NCBI RefSeq assembly: GCF_029478665.1
Contig: NZ_JARPQB010000012.1
Coordinates: 62,001 to 126,000, forward strand
DNA length: 64,000 bases
Reading direction: 5' to 3'
DNA from: Pseudomonas entomophila
GTDB lineage: Bacteria; Pseudomonadota; Gammaproteobacteria; Pseudomonadales; Pseudomonadaceae
Part shown: positions 1 through 9,240 of the stretch, piece by piece
How the letters are laid out: every line of letters starts with the position of its first letter
Position numbering within the stretch: position 1 is the stretch's first letter
Made by a program: the position numbers and the translations under genes
Notes under the pieces: generated by a model
What the model was told of the DNA's origin: nothing
The model's database searches: none
What the model saw: only the letters and a program-made list of their open reading frames with translations

Positions 1-2486
1 TACTCCTCGACGGTCGGCAGCTTGCCGATGATCGAAGCGACTGCGGCCAGTTCGGCCGAGGCCAGGTACACGTTGGTCGCGTCGCCCAGGCGGTTCGGGA
101 AGTTACGGGTCGAGGTGGAGACCACGGTCGAACCGGTCTGCACACGTGCCTGGTTACCCATGCACAGCGAGCAGCCTGGCATTTCCATGCGCGCGCCAGC
201 CTTGCCGTAGATGCCGTAGTAGCCTTCCTCGGTCAGCTGGTGGGCGTCCATCTTGGTTGGCGGGGCCAGCCACAGGCGGGTCGGGATACCGCCCTTGACC
301 TTGTCCAGCAGCTTGCCGGCGGCGCGGAAGTGGCCGATGTTGGTCATGCACGAACCGATGAACACTTCGTCGATCTTCTCGCCCTGTACCGAAGACAGCA
401 GGCGGGCATCGTCCGGGTCGTTCGGTGCGCAGAGCACAGGCTCTTTCACGTCGGCCAGGTCGATCTCGATGATCTCGGCGTATTCGGCGTCTGCGTCAGC
501 CGACAGCAGCTCAGGCTTGGCCAGCCAGGCTTCCATCGCTTGCGCGCGGCGCTCCAGGGTGCGGGCATCGCCGTAGCCTTCGCCGATCATCCAGCGCAGC
601 AGGGTGATGTTGGACTGCAGGTACTCGGCGATGGCCTTCTCTGGCAGCTTGATGGTGCAACCGGCGGCGGAGCGTTCGGCCGAGGCGTCGGACAGCTCGA
701 AGGCTTGCTCGACGGTCAGGTCGTTCAGGCCTTCGATCTCCAGGATGCGGCCGGAGAAGGCGTTCTTCTTGCCTTTCTTCTCGACGGTCAGCAGGCCTTT
801 CTGGATGGCGTAGTAAGGGATTGCATGCACCAGGTCACGCAGGGTGATGCCAGGCTGCAGCTTGCCCTTGAAGCGCACCAGGATCGACTCCGGCATGTCC
901 AGCGGCATGACGCCGGTGGCGGCGGCGAAGGCCACCAGGCCGGAACCGGCCGGGAACGAGATGCCGATCGGGAAGCGGGTGTGCGAGTCGCCACCGGTAC
1001 CGACGGTGTCAGGCATCAGCATGCGGTTCAGCCAGCTGTGGATGATGCCGTCGCCCGGGCGCAGCGACACGCCGCCACGGGTGCGGATGAAGTCTGGCAG
1101 GGTGTGGTGGGTGGTGACGTCGATCGGCTTCGGATAGGCCGCGGTGTGGCAGAACGACTGCATCACCAGGTCAGCGGAGAAGCCCAGGCACGCCAGGTCT
1201 TTCAGCTCGTCGCGGGTCATCGGGCCAGTGGTGTCCTGGGAGCCGACGGTGGTCATCTTCGGCTCGCAGTAGGCACCTGGGCGCACGCCCTGGCCTTCCG
1301 GCAGGCCGCAGGCACGGCCGACCATCTTCTGCGCCAGGGTGAAGCCCTTGGTCGAAGCGGCAGGCTGCTCGGGTTTCTTGAACAGGTCCGAAGCACCCAG
1401 GCCCAGTTCGGCGCGGGCTTTCTCGGTCAGGCCACGGCCGACGATCAGCGGGATACGGCCACCGGCGCGGACTTCGTCCAGCAGTACTTCGGTCTTCAGC
1501 TCGAAGCTGGTGACCAGTTCGTCGCTGCCTTGACGGCGCACTTCGCCCTTGAACGGGTAGACGTCGATGACGTCGCCCATGCCCAGGTTGGTGCAGTCGA
1601 ATTCGATCGGCAGGGCGCCGGCGTCTTCCATGGTGTTGTAGAAGATCGGGGCGATCTTGGTGCCGAAGCAGAAGCCACCGGCGCGCTTGTTGGGGACGTA
1701 CGGGATGTCGTCGCCGAAGAACCACAGCACCGAGTTGGTGGCGGATTTACGCGAGGAACCGGTACCGACCACGTCGCCGACGTAGGCGACCGGGAAGCCC
1801 TTGGCTTTCACGGCTTCGATCTGGGCCAGCGGGCCGACCGAACCAGGCTGCGAAGGCTCGATGCCGTCGCGGGCCATCTTCAGCATGGCCAGGGCGTGCA
1901 GCGGGATGTCAGGGCGCGACCAGGCGTCCGGAGCAGGGGACAGGTCGTCGGTGTTGGTTTCGCCAGGCACCTTGAACACGGTCAGGGTGTACTTGTCGGC
2001 GATGGCCGGGCGGGCGGTGAACCACTCGCCGGCGGCCCAGGATTCCAGCACGGCCTTGGCGTGGACATTGCCAGCCTTGGCTTTTTCAGCCACGTCGTGG
2101 AAGGCATCGAACATCAGCAGGGTGTGCTTGAGCTGTTCGGCCGCGACGGCGCCCAGTTCGGCGTCGTCCAGCAGCGCGACCAGCGTTTCGATGTTGTAGC
2201 CGCCCTGCATGGTGCCCAGCAGTTCGGTGGCGCGCTTGCGGTCGATCAGCGGCGACTTGGCTTCGCCCTTGGCGACGGCGGAGAGGAACGCGGCCTTGAC
2301 GTAGGCGGCTTCGTCCACCCCTGGCGGAACGCGGTTGGTGATCAGGTCTACGAGGAAGGCTTCTTCGCCGGCCGGCGGGTTTTTCAGCAGCTCGACCAGG
2401 CCTGCGGTTTGTTCGGCGTTCAGCGGCTGGGGCACGATACCCAGAGCGGCACGCTCTTCGATGTGTTTGCGGTAGGCTTCAAGCAC
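1..2486 (-). CDS. acnB: Aconitate hydratase B (bifunctional aconitase/2-methylisocitrate dehydratase), C-terminus cut by window edge
   Basis: AcnB is the main TCA-cycle aconitase; it interconverts citrate and isocitrate through a 4Fe-4S cluster and also dehydrates 2-methylisocitrate. The minus-strand translation begins [15 protein letters not shown] after a GTG start and matches the family from the first residues (HEAT-like N-terminal domain, then swivel domain, then the three catalytic domains). Cluster ligand motifs are visible near the left edge as IGSCMTN and [10 protein letters not shown]. The GTG at 2484-2486 is preceded by GAGG at a 9-nt spacing, and starting there gives the length and N-terminus usual for AcnB; an in-frame ATG 15 nt upstream is not supported by this spacing. 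About 828 residues are in the window; the last ~40 residues lie outside. Very secure call. Confidence 0.97.
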   Translation of the reverse strand, partial: MLEAYRKHIEERAALGIVPQPLNAEQTAGLVELLKNPPAGEEAFLVDLITNRVPPGVDEAAYVKAAFLSAVAKGEAKSPLIDRKRATELLGTMQGGYNIETLVALLDDAELGAVAAEQLKHTLLMFDAFHDVAEKAKAGNVHAKAVLESWAAGEWFTARPAIADKYTLTVFKVPGETNTDDLSPAPDAWSRPDIPLHALAMLKMARDGIEPSQPGSVGPLAQIEAVKAKGFPVAYVGDVVGTGSSRKSATNSVLWFFGDDIPYVPNKRAGGFCFGTKIAPIFYNTMEDAGALPIEFDCTNLGMGDVIDVYPFKGEVRRQGSDELVTSFELKTEVLLDEVRAGGRIPLIVGRGLTEKARAELGLGASDLFKKPEQPAASTKGFTLAQKMVGRACGLPEGQGVRPGAYCEPKMTTVGSQDTTGPMTRDELKDLACLGFSADLVMQSFCHTAAYPKPIDVTTHHTLPDFIRTRGGVSLRPGDGIIHSWLNRMLMPDTVGTGGDSHTRFPIGISFPAGSGLVAFAAATGVMPLDMPESILVRFKGKLQPGITLRDLVHAIPYYAIQKGLLTVEKKGKKNAFSGRILEIEGLNDLTVEQAFELSDASAERSAAGCTIKLPEKAIAEYLQSNITLLRWMIGEGYGDARTLERRAQAMEAWLAKPELLSADADAEYAEIIEIDLADVKEPVLCAPNDPDDARLLSSVQGEKIDEVFIGSCMTNIGHFRAAGKLLDKVKGGIPTRLWLAPPTKMDAHQLTEEGYYGIYGKAGARMEMPGCSLCMGNQARVQTGSTVVSTSTRNFPNRLGDATNVYLASAELAAVASIIGKLPTVEE

Positions 2487-2609
2487 AGTTATTACCCTCA
2501 TCAGTGGTCCCTAAAGGGAGTCCGGGACGCTCATCCAGCATTCCCATGCACCCATGCGCTAATGGCGGCTTTTTGGGCCGGCAAGCCAGGGTCGCAGAGA
2601 ATCCTTACA

Positions 2610-2746
2610 GAAGCTGCTTTCAAAGTTTTACGCCTGTAGAACGGAAGGCTGATGAGGGGTTGGCCATGGACATGCGCGTTTGCATGGACAGGGCCAACGC
2701 CGTTCTACCGGATGAACTGTGCTCGTGACGCTTTGAAAACAGCTTC
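2610..2746. repeat. Nested long inverted repeat in the acnB upstream region
   Basis: Arms 2610-2625 and 2731-2746 are complementary at 15 of 16 positions. Inside them 2636-2644 pairs with 2700-2708 (9/9) and 2659-2665 pairs with 2692-2698 (7/7). The whole 137-nt segment can therefore fold into one long interrupted stem. It lies in the 409-bp gap between divergent acnB and the DUF1289 gene. It carries no T-tract typical of a terminator. It may be a MITE-like element, a structured leader or a small RNA; I cannot tell which. Confidence 0.6.
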
Positions 2747-2895
2747 CAACGGACATTGTTGCCTTGAAAAGGCGGAGTGATTCTACGGTAAAAATCAGCC
2801 GAAGGTAAGGCGGCGAAGATGACTTTAACGGGTGACCCTGGTTAGACAAAGGGCTAACATGAACCGGTGTTCCCCCGCCAAGCCGTTGTTTCTAC

Positions 2896-3378
2896 ATGTC
2901 CAACCAATCCATCAAGACGCCTTGCGTCGGCCTCTGCTCCACGGTGTACGGAGACCTGGTGTGCCGCGGCTGCAAGCGCTTCCACCACGAAGTGATCCAC
3001 TGGAACGGCTACGACGACGCGCAGAAGCGCGCGGTCTGGCTGCGCCTGGAGCAACTGCTGGTGCAGGTGATGATGGCCAAGCTGGAGGTGTTCGACAAAG
3101 CGCTGCTGCGCCAGCAGCTGGAGCAGCGCTCGATCCGCTTCGTGGCGCAGCAGTCGGAGTACTGCTGGGCGTACCAGCTGATCGCCCGAGGGGCGCGGGT
3201 GATCCGTGATCTGGAGGCCTATGGGATGGCGTTGCTGCCGGAGTTCCGCGACTGGGACCTGCCGCAGTTGCGCGATGCCATCGACCGGGAGTTTTTCTTG
3301 CTCTCGGAGGCGCATTACCAGCGCTATATCGCCCCGAGCTTCCTGCGGGATGCCCTGGAGAGCGGGCAGCGGGGCTGA
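2896..3378 (+). CDS. DUF1289 domain protein
   Basis: A 160-residue protein whose N-terminal ~60 residues are a DUF1289 domain: TPCVGLCSTVYGDLVCRGC (two cysteine pairs) followed by a conserved tryptophan (VIHWNGYD). The function of DUF1289 is not established; the cysteine pattern suggests metal or Fe-S binding. The remaining ~100 residues are helical with many Gln, Arg and Leu and have no motif I recognise. Start ATG at 2896 was chosen because the DUF1289 motif begins only eight residues later. A REP pair follows directly. It is divergent from acnB and separated from it by a long inverted repeat. Confidence 0.88.
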   Translation: MSNQSIKTPCVGLCSTVYGDLVCRGCKRFHHEVIHWNGYDDAQKRAVWLRLEQLLVQVMMAKLEVFDKALLRQQLEQRSIRFVAQQSEYCWAYQLIARGARVIRDLEAYGMALLPEFRDWDLPQLRDAIDREFFLLSEAHYQRYIAPSFLRDALESGQRG

Positions 3379-3387
3379 GGCTTTGCG

Positions 3388-3455
3388 GCCCTATCGCGGA
3401 TCAATCCGCTCCTACAGGCAGGCGCGTGTAGGCGCGGATTCATCCGCGATAGGGC
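3388..3455. repeat. REP-type inverted repeat
   Basis: Convergent copies of the Pseudomonas GGATNAATCCGCTCCTAC-type REP sequence lie between the convergent DUF1289 gene and queD. The outer arms GCCCTATCGCGGA and TCCGCGATAGGGC are perfectly complementary. Confidence 0.8.
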
Positions 3456-3461
3456 ATTCGA

Positions 3462-3818
3462 TCAGTCGCCGGTGTACTCGCAACCGCTGGTGCAGGTCTC
3501 GTGGATGCGCACCTTCGACAGCTCCGGCAGCAACGGCTTGACCTGCTCCCAGATCCACTTGGCGATCACTTCGCTGGTGGGGTTCTCAAGGCCTGGAATG
3601 TCGTTCAGGTAGTTGTGGTCGAGCTGCTCGTAGATCGGCTTGAAGATCGCCTTGATCTCGGAGAAATCGCGGATCCAGCCGGTGTGCGGATCGAGCGGGC
3701 CGGTCAGGTGCAGGGCGACCTTGAACGAATGGCCATGCAGGCGGCCGCACTTGTGCCCAGCCGGGACGTTAGGCAGGCGGTGAGCCGATTCGAAAGTAAA
3801 CTCTTTGAAGATTTCCAC
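3462..3818 (-). CDS. queD: 6-carboxy-5,6,7,8-tetrahydropterin synthase
   Basis: QueD converts 7,8-dihydroneopterin triphosphate to 6-carboxytetrahydropterin, the second step of queuosine (7-deazaguanine) synthesis. The 118-residue length is normal for the family. Zinc ligands are His13, His28 and His30 (in SAHRL and LHGH), and the catalytic cysteine is Cys24 in the HKCGRLHGH segment. The downstream [11 protein letters not shown] and the [13 protein letters not shown] segments are characteristic, and the catalytic Glu of [11 protein letters not shown] is present near the C-terminus. It is a single-gene unit here; patatin-like gene 53 bp upstream is in the same direction and could be cotranscribed. 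Confidence 0.95.
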   Translation of the reverse strand: MEIFKEFTFESAHRLPNVPAGHKCGRLHGHSFKVALHLTGPLDPHTGWIRDFSEIKAIFKPIYEQLDHNYLNDIPGLENPTSEVIAKWIWEQVKPLLPELSKVRIHETCTSGCEYTGD

Positions 3819-3871
3819 GCTGGCATAACTCTGTGTGAATCAATGATGCGCGCAGTCTACCAGCATGCCCG

Positions 3872-4951
3872 CTACAAGGCTTGCAGGCGATCCTGCAACC
3901 GCCCGGTGGCGATCAGTTCGAGCAACTCGTCGCCCAGGCGCCGGCTTTCGGCGATGGCCTGGTACCAGTAGCGCTTGCGGCTGGGGGCATCGCCCATGAA
4001 GCGCTTGAAGTCGTTGCGGTCGGGCAGCTTGCCGTAGGGCAGGGCGGCGAGGTACTGCGGCGAGGGTGTCATCAGCAGCACGTTGCGCAGGCGCGTGGCG
4101 TCGCCCTTGCGCCAGGGCAGGGCCTTGTCGAACCAGCCGGGCACCACCTTGTCGGTGAAATGCGGGTAGAGCACCAGGTCGTCGCCGCGGTAGGGCAGGT
4201 CGAGGTGGTAGTCGAGCAGGCCGCCGTCGCGGTAGGTGCCGGCACCCGCGCCGGGGATGTCGCGCACGCCTTCCATGACCATCGGGATCGAGCCTGAGGC
4301 GAGCAGGGCGTGGCGCAGGTTGGCCAGGTCCAGCGGCAGGTTGCGCGAGGGGAAGTCGGTGAGCGCCTCCAGTGGCGGGGCCTCGCGTACATCATGCAGG
4401 ATGACTCTTTCGAAGTGCCGCCCAAGGCGCTCGCGCCCCAGCAGGTTGCTGGCGATCACCGAGCCAAGCCCCATGCCCAGGCGGCCACGGTGGTCGTGGG
4501 CCAGCTGGCCATGGCTCTTCACCACCAGGATGTTCAAGCGGTAGTGCGGGTTGCCGAGGATTTGCCCATCGCGGCCTTGCAGCAGGTCGTCGAGCATGCG
4601 TTGGCTGCTCTGGCTGATCTCTTTGGGTGTCACGCCCTTGGCGAAATCCTGTTCGGTGTACAGCTCGCCGAGGCGGCGCAGGCCAGCGACCGGGTCGTCG
4701 AGGCAGGCGCTGGCGAAGCGCCAGGAGCCAATCGAAGCACCGATCAGCGCGCGCTGGCGTGGCGCCGACGGTAGCCATTCACCGAACAAAGCCAGGTCCA
4801 GGCCCTGGATGCCCAGGGGCTTGGGGCCGCCGGCCGCGCCCGGCAGCACGCCGACATCGGCCGCCCGCAGGCCGCGCTCGCGGATCTGCCGCAGCGCGCG
4901 GTGGCCGGCCTTGAAGGTCAGGGCGGGGTACTTGATGTGGATGGCGCTCAT
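3872..4951 (-). CDS. Patatin-like phospholipase family protein
   Basis: A 359-residue soluble protein with the patatin hydrolase signature. The nucleophile elbow is G71-A-S73-I-G75 (GASIGSWR), and the catalytic aspartate is D242 in YRDGGLLDYH. An oxyanion-type glycine-rich stretch GAAGGPKPLG lies at residues 38-47. Patatins hydrolyse acyl esters of lipids with a Ser-Asp dyad. There is no signal peptide, so the enzyme is probably cytoplasmic. The gene lies 53 bp upstream of queD on the same strand. Substrate cannot be inferred. Confidence 0.9.
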   Translation of the reverse strand: MSAIHIKYPALTFKAGHRALRQIRERGLRAADVGVLPGAAGGPKPLGIQGLDLALFGEWLPSAPRQRALIGASIGSWRFASACLDDPVAGLRRLGELYTEQDFAKGVTPKEISQSSQRMLDDLLQGRDGQILGNPHYRLNILVVKSHGQLAHDHRGRLGMGLGSVIASNLLGRERLGRHFERVILHDVREAPPLEALTDFPSRNLPLDLANLRHALLASGSIPMVMEGVRDIPGAGAGTYRDGGLLDYHLDLPYRGDDLVLYPHFTDKVVPGWFDKALPWRKGDATRLRNVLLMTPSPQYLAALPYGKLPDRNDFKRFMGDAPSRKRYWYQAIAESRRLGDELLELIATGRLQDRLQAL

Positions 4952-4997
4952 GGCAGGGTCTCGAGCAATACAGGCGGCTCATTATAGGGGCAGATGG

Positions 4998-5044
4998 CCC
5001 ATCGCGGATGAACACGCCCCGTAGGAGCGGATTCATCCGCGATG
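4998..5044. repeat. REP-type inverted repeat
   Basis: CCCATCGCGGATGAA and TTCATCCGCGATG form the arms around GTAGGAGC. It lies between the divergent patatin-like gene and the PepSY operon, an unusual place for a REP since these normally sit at gene 3' ends. Confidence 0.65.
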
Positions 5045-5167
5045 AGGCCGGTACAGGCCTGCCAGCCAACTGCGCTATCATGCGGCCAGCTGTTTTCAGG
5101 TTGAGTTAAGGACCCCTGGTTAGTCTTGATCCCGTAGACAACTTGCACACCCCGATGGAGTGACCCC

Positions 5168-5476
5168 ATGAAAACTTTGACTGCCCTGTTCACCGCCGCC
5201 ACCCTCGCTTTCGCTGCCAACGCCGCCCTCGCCAAGGACGTACAGCCCGATGAAGTGGTCAAGCTGGTCAACGCCAAGACCATCAAGTCGCTGGACGAGC
5301 TGAAGGCCGCCGCCGTGGCCAAGCACCCGGGCGCCACCGTCACCGACAGCGAGCTCGAAGACGAGTACGGCCGCTACATCTACAAGGTCGAACTGCGCGA
5401 CGCACAGAACGTCGAGTGGGATGTCGACCTGGACGCCAAGACCGGTGAAGTGTTGAAGGACGCGCGAGACAACTGA
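5168..5476 (+). CDS. Exported PepSY domain protein
   Basis: A 102-residue protein with a cleavable signal peptide (about residues 1-22, ending in NAALA) and a single PepSY domain (about residues 35-100; SELEDEYGRYIYKVEL and VDLDAKTGEVL are typical). PepSY domains occur in periplasmic or membrane proteins and are thought to inhibit proteases or sense ligands. It is the first gene of a tight operon: its TGA overlaps the ATG of a second PepSY gene, followed by a response regulator and a histidine kinase. A periplasmic accessory sensing role for that two-component system is inferred from context. Confidence 0.9.
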   Translation: MKTLTALFTAATLAFAANAALAKDVQPDEVVKLVNAKTIKSLDELKAAAVAKHPGATVTDSELEDEYGRYIYKVELRDAQNVEWDVDLDAKTGEVLKDARDN

Positions 5477-5790
5477 TGCGTGAGCTACCGCGAACGGCGC
5501 GCTACCTGGCCCTGGTCCTGATGGCCGCCTGTTCGCTGGCCGCCGCCCGCGACCTGGACCAGGACGAGGCCTTGGCGCTGCGCCAGCAAGGCATCATCCT
5601 GCCCCTCGAGCAACTGCTCGAGGCCGCCCTGGGGCGTTACCCCGGGGCGCGCCTGCTGGAGGCGGAGCTGGAAGAGAAGCACGAGCGCTACGAATACGAA
5701 GTCGAACTGTTGACCCCCGAGGGCGTGGTGCGCGAGATCAAGCTCGACGCGCGCACGGGCGCGCTGCTCAAAGACGAGGAAGACGACTGA
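5476..5790 (+). CDS. Second exported PepSY domain protein
   Basis: A 104-residue paralogue of the preceding protein, with a signal peptide (MAACSLAAA region, about residues 1-24) and a PepSY domain ending in IKLDARTGALLKDEEDD. The LEAELEEKHERYEYEVEL stretch aligns with the first protein. The start ATG overlaps the upstream stop (TGATG), and the response regulator starts immediately after its stop, so translational coupling is likely. The C-terminus is strongly acidic (KDEEDD), which could bind cations; that is a suggestion only. Confidence 0.88.
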   Translation: MRELPRTARYLALVLMAACSLAAARDLDQDEALALRQQGIILPLEQLLEAALGRYPGARLLEAELEEKHERYEYEVELLTPEGVVREIKLDARTGALLKDEEDD

Positions 5791-6459
5791 ATGCGCCTGC
5801 TGCTGGTCGAAGACAATGTGCCCCTGGCCGACGAACTGACGGCCGCGCTGCAGCGCCAGGGCTATGCCGTGGACTGGCTGGCCGATGGCCGCGACGCGGT
5901 GTACCAGGGCCAGAGCGAGCCCTATGACCTGATCGTGCTCGACCTCGGCCTGCCGGGCCTGCCTGGGCTCGAGGTGTTGGCGCAATGGCGTGCCGCGAAC
6001 CTGGTCACCCCGGTGTTGATCCTGACCGCGCGCGGTTCCTGGGCCGAGCGCATCGAAGGGCTCAAGGCCGGGGCCGACGACTACCTGACCAAACCCTTCC
6101 ACCCGGAAGAGCTGCAACTGCGCATTCAGGCCCTGCTGCGCCGCGCCAAGGGGTTGGCCAACCAACCCACGCTGGAGGCCGCCGGCCTGCACCTGGACGA
6201 GTCGCGCCAGTGCGTCAGCCGCGAGGGTGTCGATATCCAGCTGACCGCCGCCGAGTTTCGCCTGTTGCGCTACTTCATGCTGCACCCGGGCCAGGTGCTG
6301 TCCAAGAGTCACCTGGCTGAGCACCTCTACGATGGCGAGACCGAGCGTGATTCCAACGTGCTCGAAGTGCACGTCAATCACCTGCGACGCAAGCTCGGGC
6401 GCAGTGTGATCGAGACCCGTCGCGGCCAAGGCTACGTGTACGCCGGGAGTGCGGCGTGA
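5791..6459 (+). CDS. OmpR/PhoP-family two-component response regulator
   Basis: A 222-residue regulator with an N-terminal receiver domain (acidic pair E7-D8, phosphoacceptor D51 in [12 protein letters not shown]101 in LTKPF) and a C-terminal winged-helix DNA-binding domain (about residues 125-220, with the [10 protein letters not shown] and RRGQGYVY motifs). It begins directly after the second PepSY gene and overlaps the kinase gene by 4 nt (GTGA). It probably controls its own operon and unknown target genes. The exact stimulus is unknown; similar PepSY-linked systems in Pseudomonas respond to metal ions or cationic peptides. Confidence 0.95.
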   Translation: MRLLLVEDNVPLADELTAALQRQGYAVDWLADGRDAVYQGQSEPYDLIVLDLGLPGLPGLEVLAQWRAANLVTPVLILTARGSWAERIEGLKAGADDYLTKPFHPEELQLRIQALLRRAKGLANQPTLEAAGLHLDESRQCVSREGVDIQLTAAEFRLLRYFMLHPGQVLSKSHLAEHLYDGETERDSNVLEVHVNHLRRKLGRSVIETRRGQGYVYAGSAA

Positions 6460-7778
6460 AGTCGATCCAGGCGCGGCTGAGCCTGGGGCTGGTGGCGGTG
6501 CTGGTGGTGGTTGGCGTGGCGTTGGCGCAACTGACCCTGTGGCTGTTCGAGGCCGGCCTGCAACGTTACCTGGAAACCGGCCTGCGCCAGGAAAGCGAAA
6601 ACCTGCTGGTGGCGCTGGTGCGCGGGCCGTCCGGTTTGCAGCTGGACGAGCGGCGCATCTCCTCGGCGTACCAGCGGCCGTTCTCGGGCTATTACTTCCG
6701 CATCGACTTCGACCAGGGCACCTGGCGCTCACGCTCGTTGTGGGACCTGGACATGCCCAAGCCCGGCAAGCCCGGGCTGGACGATGGCCATGAACTGGGC
6801 CCGGAAGGCCAGCAGTTGTTGGCCTATCGTGGTGATTACCGACGCCTGGGGCAGGATATTTCCATCAGCGTCGCCCAGGATTATTCCCCCGTGCGCGAAG
6901 GCTTCCGGCGCATGCAGCAGATCGGCCTGGGCATGGGGCTGGTGGCGCTGTTGCTGGTGCTGGTGCTGCAGCGCATCACCGTGACCCGCTCGTTGCGCCC
7001 GCTGGAGCGGGCACGCCAGCAGATCGCCCAGTTGCAGCAGGGGCAGCGTTCGCAACTGGATGCCGAGGTGCCCAGCGAGCTGCAACCGCTGGTCGACCAG
7101 ATCAACCATCTGCTGGCCCATACCGAAGACAGCCTGCGGCGTTCGCGCAATGCCCTGGGCAACCTTGGGCATGCGCTGAAAACGCCGCTGGCGGTGCTGC
7201 TCAGCCTGGCGTCCAGTGAGCGTTTGCAGGCGCTGCCCGAGGTCCGCGCGCAGATGCGCGAGCAGCTGGAGCAGATCCAGCAGCGCCTGGCCCGCGAGCT
7301 CAACCGCGCTCGCCTGGCGGGGGATGCGTTGCCCGGCGCGCAGTTCGATTGCGACGCCGAGCTGCCGGGGTTGCTGGCCACCCTGGGCATGATCCATGGC
7401 GAAGGCTTGTTGCTCGAACGTGACGTGCCGCCAGGCCTGCTGTTGCCCTGGGACCGCGAGGACCTGCTGGAACTGCTCGGCAACCTGCTGGACAACGCCT
7501 GCAAGTGGGCCGACAGCGAGGTGCGGGTGGGCATTGCACCGACGCAAGCGGGCTACCGGTTGTGGGTTGATGACGATGGTCCGGGCATCCCCGAGTCGCA
7601 GCGCCTGCAAGTGCTCGAACGGGGTTCGCGGCTGGATGAGCAGGTTGATGGCCATGGTCTTGGGCTGGGGATCGTGCGCGACATCGTCGAGGCCTGGGGC
7701 GGGCAAATCGCGTTGCTGGAAAGCCCGCAAGGCGGCTTGCGGGTCAGTATCGAATTGCCGCGCAAGGGTTCTCTGTAG
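6456..7778 (+). CDS. Two-component sensor histidine kinase
   Basis: A 440-residue membrane kinase starting with GTG inside the regulator stop. It has an N-terminal membrane helix (residues ~8-30), a periplasmic sensor region (~31-155), a second membrane helix (~158-178), a HAMP/linker, an H-box with His239 in GHALKTPL, and a HATPase domain with N-box [13 protein letters not shown]1 DDDGPGIP and G2 GHGLGLGI. It would phosphorylate the adjacent response regulator. The TAG stop at 7776-7778 lies inside a REP element. No neighbouring gene identifies the ligand. Confidence 0.94.
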   Translation: MKSIQARLSLGLVAVLVVVGVALAQLTLWLFEAGLQRYLETGLRQESENLLVALVRGPSGLQLDERRISSAYQRPFSGYYFRIDFDQGTWRSRSLWDLDMPKPGKPGLDDGHELGPEGQQLLAYRGDYRRLGQDISISVAQDYSPVREGFRRMQQIGLGMGLVALLLVLVLQRITVTRSLRPLERARQQIAQLQQGQRSQLDAEVPSELQPLVDQINHLLAHTEDSLRRSRNALGNLGHALKTPLAVLLSLASSERLQALPEVRAQMREQLEQIQQRLARELNRARLAGDALPGAQFDCDAELPGLLATLGMIHGEGLLLERDVPPGLLLPWDREDLLELLGNLLDNACKWADSEVRVGIAPTQAGYRLWVDDDGPGIPESQRLQVLERGSRLDEQVDGHGLGLGIVRDIVEAWGGQIALLESPQGGLRVSIELPRKGSL

Positions 7779-7864
7779 GAGCGGCTTCAGCCGCGATAGC
7801 GGCTCCCCCCGGTGATGTGTGGCACCCGCTGCACGGGTGATCGCGGCTGAAGCCGCTCCTACAG
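7773..7864. repeat. REP pair
   Basis: CTGTAGGAGCGGCTTCAGCC and its reverse complement form the outer arms around a GC-rich centre. The left arm begins inside the histidine kinase stop codon. Confidence 0.85.
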
Positions 7865-7899
7865 GGACGCGGATCAATCCTGCAAAAAAATTGCAGTAC

Positions 7900-8057
7900 A
7901 GCCGCAGTTTTTTGAATTGGCCGTCCCGGCACCTGCCCGGCAAAATCCGCTGCCATGAAACCTTCCGGTTTCCATCTCTCCATGGACGGAGCCCCTTGCG
8001 CCACTGCATTGCGCAACACAGGGCCCAGGCCGGTCGCGCTGGGCTTTCTTTTTAATC
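7900..8057 (+). ncRNA. Candidate small RNA or leader ending in a terminator-like hairpin
   Basis: The 218 bp between the REP pair and the HPP gene contain no ORF of note but end in a GCCCAG/CTGGGC stem with a 10-nt loop followed by TTTCTTTTT (about 8026-8053), a Rho-independent terminator pattern on the plus strand. Upstream is a CATGAAACC/GGTTTCCAT-type repeat (about 7964-7983). The ATG of the next gene lies 30 nt past the T-run, so the element could be an sRNA or a leader attenuator. I do not recognise a named RNA family. Confidence 0.35.
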
Positions 8058-8082
8058 AGAAGAACACGACCCGAATACCCCG

Positions 8083-9240
8083 ATGCCTGCCTCGCGTCCC
8101 GAAACCCGCTTGCAGCGCCTGCTCCCGGCGCCCTTGAACATCCCCCCAAAAGAATGGTTGCGCGCCGGCATTGGCGCGCTGCTCGGCCTGTTCCTCGCCG
8201 GTTACCTGTGCAGCCTGGCCTATGGCCCGTCCATCGCCTTGCACCTGCTCGGCCCGCTGGCGGCCTCGGCGGTGCTGGTGTTCGCCGTGCACTCCGGGCC
8301 CTTGGCCCAGCCCTGGCCGGTGCTGGGCAGTTACGCCCTGGCCGCTGTCGTGGGGTTGGCCATGCGCCAGGGTTTTGGCGACGGACTATGGGTGGCGGCG
8401 GCTGCGCTGGGCATCGCGATCCTGGTGATGTGCCTGTTGCGCTGCCTGCACCCGCCCGGTGGTGGCGTCGCCGTGAGCGCGGTGCTGGCCGACCCGGGGC
8501 TGGTGGCACTGGGTGACCATCTGCTTGAGCCGGTGCTGCTCAACGCGTTGGTGTTGGTCGCCGTGGCGGTGCTCTACAACCGCCTCACGGGTGTGCGCTA
8601 CCCCAAGGGCGCGGCGCCGCGCAAGGATCTGCACCACACCCGCGACCCACTGCCCAGCGAACGGGTCGGTATCAGCAGTGCCGACCTCGACCTGGCCCTG
8701 GCGGAAATCGGTGAGTTCGTCGATGTCACCCGCGACGAGCTCGAACGTATTGTCCTGGCCACCGAGCAGCATGCCTTGCAGCGCAGCCTGGGCGGCATCG
8801 ATGCCGGGGCGCTGATGTCCCGCGATGTGCAGGTGGCAACGCCGGGCACGACCCTTGAACAGGCCTGGAAGCTGCTGGCCAGTCATCACCTGCAGACCTT
8901 GCCGGTGCTGGACGAGGGGCGCCTGGTGGGCCTCGTCGGTGTTGCCGATCTGGTCGAGGCGGCCATGGCCCGTGGCCGCCTCCGCTGGCGCAACCTGTTG
9001 CGACGCCAGCCCGTGCGCCTGGAGCAGGTGATGAACCGCCAGGTGGTCAGCATTACCCCCCGGCACCCGCTGGAACGCCTGTTGCCCTTGCTCGGTGAGC
9101 AGGGCCGGCACTGCCTGCCAGTGCTGGACGGCGAGCGTCTGGTCGGGGTGATCACCCAGACCGACCTGATCGCCGGCCTCAAGCGGCACCTGCTTACGGC
9201 CGCCGCGCAGGGCTCAGATCAGCGGGTCCCAGCGTTGTGA
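8083..9240 (+). CDS. HPP family membrane protein with tandem CBS domains
   Basis: A 385-residue protein. Residues ~28-165 hold four to five hydrophobic helices and the HPP family signature LRCLHPPGGGVAVSAVL. Residues ~235-380 contain two CBS domains (MSRDVQVATPGTTLEQAW and MNRQVVSITPRHPLERL), which normally bind adenosyl ligands. HPP membrane domains are implicated in nitrite or anion transport in plants and cyanobacteria; the function here is not known. The 3' end overlaps the convergent LysR gene by 27 nt. No strong Shine-Dalgarno precedes the ATG. Confidence 0.9.
   Translation: MPASRPETRLQRLLPAPLNIPPKEWLRAGIGALLGLFLAGYLCSLAYGPSIALHLLGPLAASAVLVFAVHSGPLAQPWPVLGSYALAAVVGLAMRQGFGDGLWVAAAALGIAILVMCLLRCLHPPGGGVAVSAVLADPGLVALGDHLLEPVLLNALVLVAVAVLYNRLTGVRYPKGAAPRKDLHHTRDPLPSERVGISSADLDLALAEIGEFVDVTRDELERIVLATEQHALQRSLGGIDAGALMSRDVQVATPGTTLEQAWKLLASHHLQTLPVLDEGRLVGLVGVADLVEAAMARGRLRWRNLLRRQPVRLEQVMNRQVVSITPRHPLERLLPLLGEQGRHCLPVLDGERLVGVITQTDLIAGLKRHLLTAAAQGSDQRVPAL

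Noticed and set aside
240..2639. Long plus-strand open frame opposite acnB
   Set aside because: The composition is a mirror of AcnB codons (His, Gln, Val rich) and the minus strand encodes a full AcnB; no ribosome-binding site or family match.
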